DNA of 64,000 nucleotides from Pseudodesulfovibrio thermohalotolerans (GTDB taxonomy: Bacteria; Desulfobacterota; Desulfovibrionia; Desulfovibrionales; Desulfovibrionaceae): positions 1,601,001 through 1,665,000 of the forward strand of contig NZ_CP120635.1 of the NCBI RefSeq assembly GCF_021353295.2, given 5' to 3'. Below the pieces are notes generated by a model. That model saw nothing but the letters and a program-made list of their open reading frames with translations, was not told where the DNA came from and ran no database searches. Made by a program: the position numbers and the translations under genes. The number at the start of each line of letters is the position of its first letter. Position 1 is the stretch's first letter. Positions 48,895 through 58,696 of this stretch are shown in pieces.

Positions 48895-51822
48895 CTACTT
48901 GTCCTTGGGCGGGGTTTGCCCGCACGGTTTGGTGAAGTCGCACCATTTGCAGCGGTCTCCGGGCCGGGGTTCGAACCGGGAGGCCGTCAGCATATGCCGG
49001 ATCAATGTCTGTACCAGTAGCGGGGCGATGTCGTCCACAGCCTCGTCCATTTCCTCTTCCGTCCATTTCCCAGGGAAAAGCAAACGCTCGTCGCCGTTTT
49101 CGGCCAGGTGGATCAACCCGGCGTTGACCGGGGATTCTCCTTCGGCCTCGGCGTAGAGGTGCAGGTAGGCCGGGAGCTGGATCGAGCGTACGCTGTCCGC
49201 CAGATCGGCAGCCAGATCGGGATCGATGTCGCCTTGAACGAACCCTTCCATGCGGTCCCGGAGTTCCATGTCCTGCCAGAAGCCCGCCTTGGGCATCGGC
49301 GCGCCGCCGGTCTTGTAGTCCAGAATGACGACGCCTTGTTCCCGCCGTTCCACCCGGTCGATGCGGCCTTTGAACGGAATCGTCCGGCCGTCGAGGGTGA
49401 GGGTCCAATCGAGAGGCTGCTCAAGGCCGAGCAGGGTGGCCGGTTTCTGTTTGCCCACAAATTGCTCCAGCCGGTAGCGGCCAGCTTCCATGAGGGCCGT
49501 GCGGGTGTCCAGGGGAAGCCTTGCATAGAGCGGCCCGGCCCGGAAGGACTCGCTGAAGGCGGCGAGCAGCGGGGCGGGGTCAAGGCCTGAGAGATTCTCG
49601 CCGGTGCCTACGTGAGGCTGGAGAAACTCCTTGAGCACGTCGTGGACCAGGGAGCCGAATTCACTGCGGTCCCCTTCCTCGTCCACGGCGTCGATGGGCC
49701 GTACGCCGGAAAGGTATTGGTAGAAGAACCGCTTGGGGCAATTCATGTACAGGTCCAGGCTCGACGGCGACACCCCCTTGTCGGACAGGCGTTCCTCAAG
49801 GGCTCGGCGTACTGTCTCGGTCACCTGGATCGCCGGGAGCCCGGAGGGCAGGGAACTGGCCGGGAAAGTGACGGTCCGGATGGCTTTGTCCTTTGCCGTC
49901 AGGAGGCGTTTTGCGGACAGTTCGCGTTCCCAGAGCAACTGTTCCACGAAGCGGCTGCGAACGGATTTCTGGTCGAGCAGGCCCGGCTGTACGCCGTTCT
50001 GGTAGTAGACGACCGCCTCTTTGGCGCCCATGAGCAGTCTGTAGAAGTTGTATCCAGAGACGTTGTCCCGCTCGCGGGCGTCGGGCAGGCCCAGGAGCTT
50101 GCGCAGGGGGTCCGGCAGGAGCGGGTCGAACGGGTTGGTGCCGGGCAGCCGCTCCTCTTCGGCGTCGAGGATGAACAGCCTGTCGAAATGGAGCAGGCGT
50201 GTTTCCAGTACGCCCAGGACCTGCAACCCGGTCAGGGGATCGGGCTCGAAGGATACGCGCTCCTGTTTGAGCATCCGCCGCAGAAAAGCGTGCAGGGTCG
50301 GCCGTCCGAACGGTTCGAAGCTCGTTTCAGCTCCCTTGAGCTGTGGAATCACGGAGTTGGTCAGCCGGAACAGGCATTCGGCGTCCATGAGATAGGTATG
50401 CCACAGTTTTTCGCCCCGCGCGTGGAGCATTCCGGCCAGTCCGGCCAGGGCTTCGCTCAGGTCCGCCAGTGTGCCGACTGATTCGAACGCGGAGAGGCAT
50501 CGGTCGAGGATTTCCTTGAGCAGCGGTCCGGCCACGGTCTTGTCCACGTCCGCGAGGCCATTCTCGTCCCAGACTGGTTCCCAGCCCATGGGGTCGATGA
50601 ATTTCTCGCCCCGGCGGATGACGGCTTCCCATAGGTGGAAGAGGGTGCGTAGCGGCTTGTCGTCGGGGCCGAGCAGCCGCAGGTAGGGGTGGCGGATGAG
50701 GGCGACGACGTCCTTCCAATAATAGCGGCCGTCCGGGGAGCGGTTCTCCTGGAGTACCAGCAGAGTCTCGACAAGCCGGGCCAGGGAGGTGCGTGCCAGG
50801 GGATAGCCCATGGAGATGTTCGGTTCCAACTCCGGATCGACCTCGGGCAACATATGCAGCACGGGCAGCAATGCGCCTTCGTCGGGCAGGACTATGGCGG
50901 TTCGGTCCAGGGACCCCTGTTCGCGGACGGCGCGCATGTCCTCATGCAGACCGGCAAGCTGCGAGTGGCGGTCGTAGCCTTCGCAAAAGCGGATGTCCGG
51001 GTTGCGGGGAGCGGTGTCCAGCCCCAGGGGGATTTCCGGGCGTACTCCCCAGCGGGAGAGCCAGGCGGTGTGCTCGGCTGTGGCCCAGTGGGGGCGGCCG
51101 CCTTCGGCCAGAGCCGGGTCGGAGTGCAGCACCGGGGTAAGGATGCCATGCTCCCAGATGTGTCTGAAGAGACGGTCCTCGGTTCCGCTGAGCGCGTAGA
51201 ATCCGGCGGCCAGCACGGTCCTGTCGTTCAGCGTCGAAGCGACGTCGTCCAGTCGGCTGAGGACGAAACGGGCGGACAGCCCAGGCGTTGTCCAGCCCCT
51301 GGCGTCGAGCCGGGCGAGATATTCATGGTGGATGGCGCGCAACTGTTCAAGGAGCGCGGCGGCATAAGCCGAGACCTCGCCCTCCATGTACTCCAGGTCC
51401 TGCGGTTCCAGGTCCTGGCGAAGGAGATCGTCCATGAGCTTGGAGAGGAGAACGCCCCACGGCAGGAACGATTCGCGGTCAAGCTCCGGGAGACGAGAGA
51501 GAAGGCTGCCCTTGCGGCCGCTCAGGTCCGCGACGATCTGGTGGAGCATCTCCACGAGATCGAGCTGGTTGGCCCGTATGGGCGGGGTGGGCGAGAGGCG
51601 GCGGTGCAACTCGGAAACGAAGTCCGCAATGGAAGTCATCTCCGGCATGAACGCGGGCCGGGGCATGGCCGGGTGCGCGGCAAGCAGTGCCTTGAGATGA
51701 CGGCGCGGGCGGTTGTGTGGAAAGAGAATGGTCAGTTTGCCGGGATTGTCGGACTCGGCGACCATGTCGGCCAGCACCGGCATGAAGTCGGTCTGCCAGG
51801 GGATCAGGATCAGGGGGTTCAT
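48895..51822 (-). CDS. AddB-like helicase-nuclease subunit
   Basis: 975 residues. The N-terminal SF1-like part is degenerate (LTILFPHNRPRRHLKALLAA without a GKT motif). A PD-(D/E)XK nuclease lies near residues 810-880 (GVVILDYKTGGAP). Iron-sulfur cysteines occur at about residue 694 (LYMNCPKRFFYQY) and near the C-terminus (CKWCDFTKPCG), as in AddB. The start directly abuts the AddA-like stop (TAG ATG). It processes double-strand breaks for recombination. Confidence 0.85.
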   Translation of the reverse strand: MNPLILIPWQTDFMPVLADMVAESDNPGKLTILFPHNRPRRHLKALLAAHPAMPRPAFMPEMTSIADFVSELHRRLSPTPPIRANQLDLVEMLHQIVADLSGRKGSLLSRLPELDRESFLPWGVLLSKLMDDLLRQDLEPQDLEYMEGEVSAYAAALLEQLRAIHHEYLARLDARGWTTPGLSARFVLSRLDDVASTLNDRTVLAAGFYALSGTEDRLFRHIWEHGILTPVLHSDPALAEGGRPHWATAEHTAWLSRWGVRPEIPLGLDTAPRNPDIRFCEGYDRHSQLAGLHEDMRAVREQGSLDRTAIVLPDEGALLPVLHMLPEVDPELEPNISMGYPLARTSLARLVETLLVLQENRSPDGRYYWKDVVALIRHPYLRLLGPDDKPLRTLFHLWEAVIRRGEKFIDPMGWEPVWDENGLADVDKTVAGPLLKEILDRCLSAFESVGTLADLSEALAGLAGMLHARGEKLWHTYLMDAECLFRLTNSVIPQLKGAETSFEPFGRPTLHAFLRRMLKQERVSFEPDPLTGLQVLGVLETRLLHFDRLFILDAEEERLPGTNPFDPLLPDPLRKLLGLPDARERDNVSGYNFYRLLMGAKEAVVYYQNGVQPGLLDQKSVRSRFVEQLLWERELSAKRLLTAKDKAIRTVTFPASSLPSGLPAIQVTETVRRALEERLSDKGVSPSSLDLYMNCPKRFFYQYLSGVRPIDAVDEEGDRSEFGSLVHDVLKEFLQPHVGTGENLSGLDPAPLLAAFSESFRAGPLYARLPLDTRTALMEAGRYRLEQFVGKQKPATLLGLEQPLDWTLTLDGRTIPFKGRIDRVERREQGVVILDYKTGGAPMPKAGFWQDMELRDRMEGFVQGDIDPDLAADLADSVRSIQLPAYLHLYAEAEGESPVNAGLIHLAENGDERLLFPGKWTEEEMDEAVDDIAPLLVQTLIRHMLTASRFEPRPGDRCKWCDFTKPCGQTPPKDK

Positions 51823-54800
51823 CTAGGCGTCCCTCCCCACTTCGCGAATTTCCCGCTGGTCCAGGTAGACCAGGAAGCCGCGCGGCTCGCCATAGCCGCC
51901 CATGGCCGAGAGGATGTCCATGTATTCGCGGACCTGAACCTCGTTGTGCGGGTCCGGTCGGCCTGTCTTGAAGTCCACTATGACTGCCTCCTCGCCCAAG
52001 GCCAGCAAATCGAATCGTTTGAACTCGCCGCCCGGGGCCAGCACCTCGGGCTCGCGTGCGCCGATAGCCAGCCAGCCGCGCAGCCGTTCGTCGCCGAGCG
52101 CCCATTCGGCCATGGTCCGCAGGTCCGCGTCGAGTTTGTTCCGTTCCGCGTCGGACAGCGCGCCCAACTCGGGAAAGTCCTGTACCGCCAAGGCCATGGC
52201 CCGGTCGATGTCGGTGGCGGTGTCGGCAGTGACCGTCATGTGCTCCATGACCCGGTGGGCTACTTCGCCGCGCATACGTTCGTTGAAGAAATAGTCGTCC
52301 AGGTTGTGGCGGTAGACGCGAAGCCTGGGCAGCCAGCCCATGAGATCGGCCTCGCCCGATTCCGGGGCCAGCTCGCGCGGCTCGGGTCGGGGAGCGGTCT
52401 CCGAAGGGTGTGTTTCGGCCGGAGTGTTCCCCCGTTCGAATACGCCGTCGTCGTCCAGTTCCAGAAAGAGGTCCATGGCCTTGAGGGTGGCCGGGTTGGA
52501 GACCCTGCCCGCCTTTTCCGGGAAAAACCCGTAGAGTTCCTCCCGCGCCCTGGTCCAGGCCACGTAGAGGAGGTTGAGCTGTTCACGCACGGTGCGCCCC
52601 AGGCTTTCCTGATACGGCCGCCCCAGCTCCTTGCGCAGGGGCACGAGCAGGTTGTGCCCCTTGTGCTCGCGAACCACGTAGTTGCGGTCCGTGCCGGTTT
52701 TCCAGTGGTGGAAGGGGACGATGGTAACCGGGAACTCCAGGCCCTTGGCCTTGTGGATGGTCATGATGCGCACGGCGTCGATGTTTTCGGGCAGGGGCAC
52801 CTTCTCCTGGTCGGATTTTTCTTCCCAGTATTCCAGGAAGGCGGACAGGGAGCCGTAGCCGTTTTCTTCGGCCAGGTGGATGACTTCGAGGAAGCGGCGC
52901 ACGTACAGCTCGGTTTCGGGGTGCCTTTCCAGCACACGGAAGACGCGCACGGCCTCCATGGCAAGATCGTAGGGGGTCATCAGGCCGGATTGGTTGTAGA
53001 AAGGCTCGATGAGCCGCCGCCACTGGTCGGGAAAGTCCTCGCGGAACTGGACGCCCAGGGGCTTTTTCCGAGGACGGACGAGCCAGTCCAGCAGCTCGGT
53101 CTCGGGCAGCCCGGATTCGGCCAGGAAAAGCTCTTTTCCGCCGATGAAGGCCAGGAAGGCGGCGTCGTCGCGGGGAAAGTCGAGGAAACCGAGAAACCCG
53201 GCCAACTGCCGCACCACGGGATGGCGGTCCAGTTGCAGGGAGTTTTCGGTAATGACCGGAATGTTTTTTTGCACCAGCAGGTCGCAGATCAGCGAGGCAT
53301 GGGGGTGGGAGCGGACCAGGATGCCGATGTCCCGGTAGCTGCGTCGTGCGGTCAGGTCGTCCATGAGCGCGTCGAGCCGTTCCAGGGTCTGCTCCTCGAT
53401 GTCGCCGGAGCTGCCGCCGGGCAACCGTTCCATGCGCACGTAGCCGCCGGTATCGAGGTGCATGTCCGGCAGGGATTGGGAGCAATCCTTGAAGCTGCGC
53501 ATGAGCTCTTCGGCGAACTCGGCGCGGAATGAGGCATCGGCGTCGGGCAGGACGCGTTCCGCCAGGTCGGCGGTCTGGTCCGGGTCTTCGAGATTGGAGA
53601 AAAAGTCGTTGTTGAACTCGACCACGTTGCGGTGGCTGCGCCAGTTGTCCGGTAGGTTTTCGGACTCGGCGTCTTCGGCGAGCCCCGCCACCTCGGGCTG
53701 GGTCATGACTTCGTCGAACAGGGCCGAATCGCCGCCGCGCCAGCCGTAGATGGCCTGCTTGACGTCGCCCACGAAGAAGAGGCTGCCGCCCTTGGCCAGG
53801 CATTCCCCGGCCAGCGGGATGATGGCCTGCCACTGGTCGCGGTTGGTGTCCTGAAATTCGTCCACCAGCAGATGGTGCAACCGGCAGCCGAGTCGGCAAT
53901 ACGCCTCGGACACGGCGCCGCCGTCCGCCAGCAGCTCTATGACGTGTCCGGCCACTCCGGAGTTGAGGACCGTCCCCCGTTTGCGTTGCAATTCTTCCAG
54001 GCCGTTTTCGAGCCGCAGGGCGATTTCTATGGCCGGGGCCAGAAAATAGGCTCCGGCCAGGGTGGCGTGAGCGAGGCGGTAGTCGGCCCACTTGTCCTGA
54101 AGACGGGCGTAGAAGGATTCGGTTCGTTCATCCACCAACCCCTTGCCTTTGGCCAGGACGCAGTCCGCCGCGCTTCCCTTGTGGATGGAGGTGGAGTCAG
54201 GGACGGGATCGAACAGGTCCATGTCCAGGCATTTGGCCAGAAAATCCTTGAAATATTTGTTCAGCGGCAGGCCGATCTCTTCGGCGTGGGCGGTCATGGC
54301 GTCCACGGAGCGTTTGAAGGAATCGTAATCCTCGACCAGCAGGTCGGCGATGGCCTTCTGGTCCGTGAGCAGGTGGTACGCCTGAGTCTCCAGACAGCCG
54401 GTCAATTCGCGCAGCCGGTCGCGGACCGTGTCCTGGACCCAGAAACCGTTGCGCCTTTCTTGGCGGATGAGGGTACGGACCGCGTCGTCAAGAAGGGCGG
54501 CCGAGGGCTCGTCCGTTTCGCACAGGGCCAGGAAATGGTCGAAGATCGCGTCGAACAGCTCGCGTTCGTCGAAGACGATTTCGAAATCGGGGCGCACTCC
54601 GAATTCCAGGGCGAAGAGGCGAAGCAGGAGGGTCAGCAGCGAGTCGATGGTCCGAATGTTCAGCCGGTGGTAGCGGCGCAGGATCGCGCCCACCGTGCGC
54701 CGGGCCGTGTCCCGTGAACAGGCCGGGTCCTTGTCGAGGCCCAGGGCGATGGTTTTGAGGCCGCCGACGATTCGTTCCTTCATCTCGGCGGCCGCCTTGT

Positions 54801-54972
54801 TGGTGAAGGTCACGGCCATGATTTCGGGCCAGGAATAGCCCCGGCCGGGACGGTTGGCGCACACGAAGGTCGCTTCGTCACCGGCCGCGTCCAGCAGGGC
54901 CAGGAAGCGGCGGGTAAGCTGGTAGGTCTTGCCCGAGCCCGCCGACGCCTTGACCTGTTTCAGTTCAGACAT
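51823..54972 (-). CDS. AddA-like UvrD-family helicase/nuclease subunit
   Basis: 1049 residues. UvrD/Rep motifs in order: Walker A KASAGSGKTYQL (residue 8), VTFTNKAAAEMKERIVGG, HLLVDEFQDTNRDQW, FFVGDVKQAIYGWRGGDS, RIMTIHKAKGLEFPVTIVP and LLYVAWTRAREELYG. A RecB-type nuclease end has EEAVIVDFKTGRPDPHNEVQ. With the adjacent AddB-like gene it forms a two-subunit recombination enzyme; no RecC/RecD gene is near. Motifs look intact. Confidence 0.9.
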   Translation of the reverse strand: MSELKQVKASAGSGKTYQLTRRFLALLDAAGDEATFVCANRPGRGYSWPEIMAVTFTNKAAAEMKERIVGGLKTIALGLDKDPACSRDTARRTVGAILRRYHRLNIRTIDSLLTLLLRLFALEFGVRPDFEIVFDERELFDAIFDHFLALCETDEPSAALLDDAVRTLIRQERRNGFWVQDTVRDRLRELTGCLETQAYHLLTDQKAIADLLVEDYDSFKRSVDAMTAHAEEIGLPLNKYFKDFLAKCLDMDLFDPVPDSTSIHKGSAADCVLAKGKGLVDERTESFYARLQDKWADYRLAHATLAGAYFLAPAIEIALRLENGLEELQRKRGTVLNSGVAGHVIELLADGGAVSEAYCRLGCRLHHLLVDEFQDTNRDQWQAIIPLAGECLAKGGSLFFVGDVKQAIYGWRGGDSALFDEVMTQPEVAGLAEDAESENLPDNWRSHRNVVEFNNDFFSNLEDPDQTADLAERVLPDADASFRAEFAEELMRSFKDCSQSLPDMHLDTGGYVRMERLPGGSSGDIEEQTLERLDALMDDLTARRSYRDIGILVRSHPHASLICDLLVQKNIPVITENSLQLDRHPVVRQLAGFLGFLDFPRDDAAFLAFIGGKELFLAESGLPETELLDWLVRPRKKPLGVQFREDFPDQWRRLIEPFYNQSGLMTPYDLAMEAVRVFRVLERHPETELYVRRFLEVIHLAEENGYGSLSAFLEYWEEKSDQEKVPLPENIDAVRIMTIHKAKGLEFPVTIVPFHHWKTGTDRNYVVREHKGHNLLVPLRKELGRPYQESLGRTVREQLNLLYVAWTRAREELYGFFPEKAGRVSNPATLKAMDLFLELDDDGVFERGNTPAETHPSETAPRPEPRELAPESGEADLMGWLPRLRVYRHNLDDYFFNERMRGEVAHRVMEHMTVTADTATDIDRAMALAVQDFPELGALSDAERNKLDADLRTMAEWALGDERLRGWLAIGAREPEVLAPGGEFKRFDLLALGEEAVIVDFKTGRPDPHNEVQVREYMDILSAMGGYGEPRGFLVYLDQREIREVGRDA

Positions 54973-54975
54973 GTT

Positions 54976-55860
54976 TTATCCTTCGTTCCTGGCGGTTCTT
55001 CCGGCTTGCTGGCCGGACAGCACTACCAGGAGCACCGCAATGATAATGAGGGAAGACCCCGCGTACCCGAGCAGGGAAAATTGCTCGCCGAACAGGAAGA
55101 AGGCGAGCACTGCGGCCACCAGGGGTTCGAAAGTGGCTATCACCGAGGCATGGGTCGCGTCCATGCGCTTCAGGCCTGCGTAATATACTGAGAACGCGCC
55201 GTAGGAGGTGACCAGGGCCATGCCGAGCAAGAGCAGCCAGGTCTCCGCCGATTTGGGCGTGAAGTCGATGAACGGCAGGAGCAGGAGCGCGCCGAAAGGC
55301 AGGGCGTACACGAAAATGGTCGGCGTGGGGTAGCGGTGGAGGAACTTCTTTCCGAAGATGTAGTACAGGGCATAGGTGAATCCTGAGAGCAACCCGGCGG
55401 ACAGGCCGAAGACATTCAGTTCGATGGTCGCCCCGCTCATGAGCTTGGGACCGAGGCTGATGCAGGTCACACCGAGGACGGTCATTGCCACGCAGGCCGT
55501 CTTGACCAGGGTGAGTTCCTCCTTGAGGACCACTCTTGAGAGCAGGGCCACCCAGGCGGGGGCCGTGTAGAGGAGCACGGCGGCCATGGCCATGCCCACG
55601 TCTCGGATGGCGATCTGGTAGGCTCCGTAGAACAGGGTCACGCAGATGACTCCGAATCCGAGCAGGGCGGGCAAATCGTTGCGGTGGGCCTTGAGTTGTC
55701 CGGCCGCGGCCGCATGGATAAGAAAGAAGACCCAGCCGAACATGGCGCGCCAGAAGGCGATTTCCAGGGCGCTTACGCCCGCGTTCAGGATGAACTTGGT
55801 GAATACGCCGATCAGCCCCCACATGAAGGCGGCGGCCATGACATAGAGAAATCCGGCCAT
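54976..55860 (-). CDS. EamA/DMT-family transporter
   Basis: 294 residues, ten membrane segments in two EamA repeats (MAGFLYVMAAAFMWGLIGVF ... LYTAPAWVALLSRVVLKEEL; GLSAGLLSGFTYALYYIFGK ... IATFEPLVAAVLAFFLFGEQ). This is the drug/metabolite transporter fold, often exporting amino acids. ATG at 55860 starts two bases after the cyclodeaminase-like gene, with a weak ribosome site, so coupled. Three bases before AddA. Confidence 0.9.
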   Translation of the reverse strand: MAGFLYVMAAAFMWGLIGVFTKFILNAGVSALEIAFWRAMFGWVFFLIHAAAAGQLKAHRNDLPALLGFGVICVTLFYGAYQIAIRDVGMAMAAVLLYTAPAWVALLSRVVLKEELTLVKTACVAMTVLGVTCISLGPKLMSGATIELNVFGLSAGLLSGFTYALYYIFGKKFLHRYPTPTIFVYALPFGALLLLPFIDFTPKSAETWLLLLGMALVTSYGAFSVYYAGLKRMDATHASVIATFEPLVAAVLAFFLFGEQFSLLGYAGSSLIIIAVLLVVLSGQQAGRTARNEG

Positions 55861-55862
55861 GG

Positions 55863-56849
55863 CTACAATTCTACCAGGATTCCGATCCCGGCTTCGGCGG
55901 CGCGTTCGTAGACCAGTGCGGCGGTCATGACGTCGTGGGTGGCGATGCCCATGAGCACGGCCCCGCGGCGGCCTTCGCGCACGGCTTCCCTTTGGCCCGC
56001 GCAGAGTTCGCACATGTCTGCGTCGATCTCTTCGGGGCCGGGGTAGCCGTTTTGGAAATAGATGCCCTGTTTTTGGGTCCAGACGTATTGGTTGCGGTTG
56101 TCGCAGGTGAAGTGCGCGCCTCGGAATACCTTCTCGTCCACGCAGGCGTCGTAGTCCACGGCGATCACCATGCAGTCATCCTTGAGCCACTTCCAGCGCA
56201 CGGCCCGCTCGGGCGATTCGACGATGGGCGTGCAGGTGATGAGCACGTCCGTGTCCCTGACCGCCGTTTCCAGGTCGGTATGGGCGGAAAAGACCGCATC
56301 TGGGAGTTTTGGGCCCATGTCGTCGATGAACCGCTGCGTCGCGGCTTCGAAAATGTCGTGGCAACGGACGTCCTTCAGCTTGGGAAAGACCTCCTTCATG
56401 GCGAGGAGGTTGACACGGCCCTGCACTCCCGTGCCCACGATGGTCACCGAGGTGGTTTCGGGATTGCCGAAGCGGCGGGCGTATACGCCGGATGCCGCGC
56501 CCGTGCGCCATGCCGTGATCCAGGCCGCGTCCATGACCGCCTGGGGCAGGCCGGTTTCCGGATCGTTCAGGAGCATGATGCCGGAGATGTAGGGTAGGCC
56601 CCTGGCCGGATTAGGCGGGTAGCCGGAAACGCATTTGACTCCGGCCCGGTCGATGTCGCCGCCGAGGCAGCAGGGCATGGCGTGGATGAAGCAGTCCTCG
56701 CGCGGGTGGATGCCGATCTTGGCGGGCATCTCTCCCTCTCCGCGGCCCAGCGCGGCAAAGCCGGTCTCCACAGCGTCCATCACTTCGGTCATGGTGATGC
56801 CCAGACTGTCGATTTCCCTAGCCGATATCCAGCGTACTTCCGTGCTCAT
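55863..56849 (-). CDS. Ornithine cyclodeaminase-family protein
   Basis: 328 residues from ATG 56849 (AAAGGA upstream). The NAD-binding part has VTIVGTGVQGRVNLLAMKEV; GGDIDRAGVKCVSGYPPNPA and MDAAWITAWRTGAASGVYAR are family signatures. It may deaminate ornithine or reduce a cyclic imino acid; members include alanine dehydrogenase and crystallin-mu. The EamA transporter behind it could export the product. Confidence 0.85.
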   Translation of the reverse strand: MSTEVRWISAREIDSLGITMTEVMDAVETGFAALGRGEGEMPAKIGIHPREDCFIHAMPCCLGGDIDRAGVKCVSGYPPNPARGLPYISGIMLLNDPETGLPQAVMDAAWITAWRTGAASGVYARRFGNPETTSVTIVGTGVQGRVNLLAMKEVFPKLKDVRCHDIFEAATQRFIDDMGPKLPDAVFSAHTDLETAVRDTDVLITCTPIVESPERAVRWKWLKDDCMVIAVDYDACVDEKVFRGAHFTCDNRNQYVWTQKQGIYFQNGYPGPEEIDADMCELCAGQREAVREGRRGAVLMGIATHDVMTAALVYERAAEAGIGILVEL

Positions 56850-56968
56850 TCCGTTTCCTTTGCGAGGCTGTCCGTTGAATTGAATCCTTACGCCAGAATG
56901 CTTCAAATTCCTTGTCGATGCAACCGGAAACCCTTGCCGGGGAAGGTGGTTGCGCGTATGGTTGACCT

Positions 56969-57796
56969 ATGATTTTCGAGGGGACGTTCAGTATCGACGC
57001 ATCCGGTGACGGCAACCGTCTGGACCGGGCTCTCGAAGCGTTCTTGCCCGATTCCGGGCTACGCCTCAGGCGTCGTCTGTGCGACGAAGGGCGCGTGTTG
57101 GTGGACGGCCGGGCCAGGAAGCCCGGTTACAGGGTACGAATCGGACAAGTGGTGGAAATAAGGGAAGTGCGGGAGATGACGAAAGCCAGAGAATTGGGCT
57201 TGAAGATAGTCGAGCGGAAAGGCGGATTCGCCGCCGTCAACAAACCGGGCGGCGTGCATTCGGCAATTATCCCAGGCGGAAGCGAACCCTGCGCCGAAGC
57301 CGCTCTGGCCGGTCTTTTCCCAGGCGAAAATCCGGTGTTGCTCAATCGGCTGGACTGCCTGACTTCCGGGCTGCTTCTGGTGGCCCTGACCCCCGAGGCG
57401 CGTGAGGCCTACCTCGAATACGAGGACGACGGCGCCATCAGGAAGTTCTATCTGGCCCGCATCAAGGGGCGGCTTGACGGCATCGTCTCCGTTCACAACA
57501 GGCTGGACACTGACAATCGCAAGAAAACCCGCGTCCTGGCCGAGACGGACCCGGATTCCCGCCGCTGGACCGGCGTTACCGCCCTGTCTCACGACAATGC
57601 GGCCGACACCTCTCTCGTGCGCTGTCTCATAATGAAAGGTGCGCGCCATCAGATCAGGGCGCATTTGGCGTCCATCGGGCATCCCATCGTAGGTGATCCC
57701 CTCTACGGCGAGGGAGATTCCCCGCGCGGCCTGATGCTTCAGCACCAACGCATCGACATGCCTGGTTTTCAGGCAGAGATCGTTCCGCTTTTCTGA
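56969..57796 (+). CDS. RluA-family pseudouridine synthase
   Basis: 275 residues. N-terminal S4-like domain (NRLDRALEAFLPDSGLRLRR, LCDEGRVLVDGRARKPGY), catalytic Asp in VLLNRLDCLTSGLLLVALTP, and IKGRLDGIVSVHNRLDTDNR and GARHQIRAHLASIGHPIVGD. It converts uridine to pseudouridine in rRNA or tRNA. Alone on the plus strand between two minus-strand genes. Confidence 0.9.
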   Translation: MIFEGTFSIDASGDGNRLDRALEAFLPDSGLRLRRRLCDEGRVLVDGRARKPGYRVRIGQVVEIREVREMTKARELGLKIVERKGGFAAVNKPGGVHSAIIPGGSEPCAEAALAGLFPGENPVLLNRLDCLTSGLLLVALTPEAREAYLEYEDDGAIRKFYLARIKGRLDGIVSVHNRLDTDNRKKTRVLAETDPDSRRWTGVTALSHDNAADTSLVRCLIMKGARHQIRAHLASIGHPIVGDPLYGEGDSPRGLMLQHQRIDMPGFQAEIVPLF

Positions 57797-57802
57797 TTCT
57801 CG

Positions 57803-58579
57803 TCAAGGATTGCTTCTATAGTGGGTGAAGAGGCTCTCAAGCTCTCCCGATGTCCGCATCTGCCTGACCTTTCGTTCCACCATATCCCGTAGCGCTTCCC
57901 CGTTCGGGCAGCGCGGCGAAAAGGCTATTCTGTTGTAGAACTTGGCCACAGGCTCCGGGTCCACCCGGATCTTGTCGGTTAGGCCTTCTCTTTGTGATAT
58001 GTACTGGAAGGGCAGGGAGCCGACGAGCATGGCTGTCACGCGGTCGTTGAGCAGACATTCCAGGTTGGCGTATTGAGTCACGGTTGAGTTGTTCCCGGTG
58101 TTCATGACTATGCGGGAGGGGTCCCGCTCGTGTGTGTCCAGGTAGGCGTCGACTTCCGGGTTGCCGGTCCGGAATCCCTTTGGGATGGAAAAGCGGATGC
58201 CTTCGAGGGATTTCACTCCTCGGTAACGCCAGGGACAGTCGGTCAGGGTGGCGAACCGAAGCTCGTTAACCATTTCCAGGTTGCGGACGTAGATGAAATT
58301 GTCTGATTGTGCCGAGTTCACATAACTAATTACATCGTATCGGCCGTCCAGAGTATCGCGGACGGCACGGATATACGGCATGTCGTGAAATACCAGGCGG
58401 TAGCCGGCCCCTTTGAATGACCTGCGTAGAATTTCGTGCATGATGCCGTCGTGCGGGGCCTTGTCCGGGCCGCAGGCCAGCGGGCAGTATGTGGACGTGG
58501 CCACATTGATGACGTCTTCCGCATGAGCCAAGGGCGCGAGCAGCAGGAAGACCAGTGTCAGGCAGGCTCGGCATCTCAT
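57803..58579 (-). CDS. Periplasmic solute-binding protein-like
   Basis: 258 residues with a signal peptide (RCRACLTLVFLLLAPLAHA). SBP_bac_3-like: VINVATSTYCPLACGP, GYRLVFHDMPYIRAVRDTLD and DVISYVNSAQSDNF. There is no transporter permease nearby, so it may be a sensor or an orphan amino-acid binding protein. The second half contains GIRFSIPKGFRTGNPEVDAY. Confidence 0.75.
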   Translation of the reverse strand: MRCRACLTLVFLLLAPLAHAEDVINVATSTYCPLACGPDKAPHDGIMHEILRRSFKGAGYRLVFHDMPYIRAVRDTLDGRYDVISYVNSAQSDNFIYVRNLEMVNELRFATLTDCPWRYRGVKSLEGIRFSIPKGFRTGNPEVDAYLDTHERDPSRIVMNTGNNSTVTQYANLECLLNDRVTAMLVGSLPFQYISQREGLTDKIRVDPEPVAKFYNRIAFSPRCPNGEALRDMVERKVRQMRTSGELESLFTHYRSNP

Positions 58580-58633
58580 GAAGGCATATTCCTCTTGTCG
58601 GCAGTTTATAACAGAAGGGCCGAAAGAGAAATG

Positions 58634-58677
58634 CCAAAAAAGAACGACCCGGCTTCCTTGGGGAGGCCGGGTCGTTT
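58634..58677 (-). terminator. Terminator of the S1-domain protein gene
   Basis: ACGACCCGGC (58644-58653) pairs with GCCGGGTCGT (58666-58675). On the minus strand TCTTTTTTGG follows. Confidence 0.85.
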
Positions 58678-58696
58678 CGTTTCGCTGTTTTTCGCG

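Noticed and set aside
50689..53532. 947-residue plus-strand open frame over the AddAB genes
   Set aside because: It is antisense to AddA/AddB with intact motifs; composition reflects the mirror of those codons.
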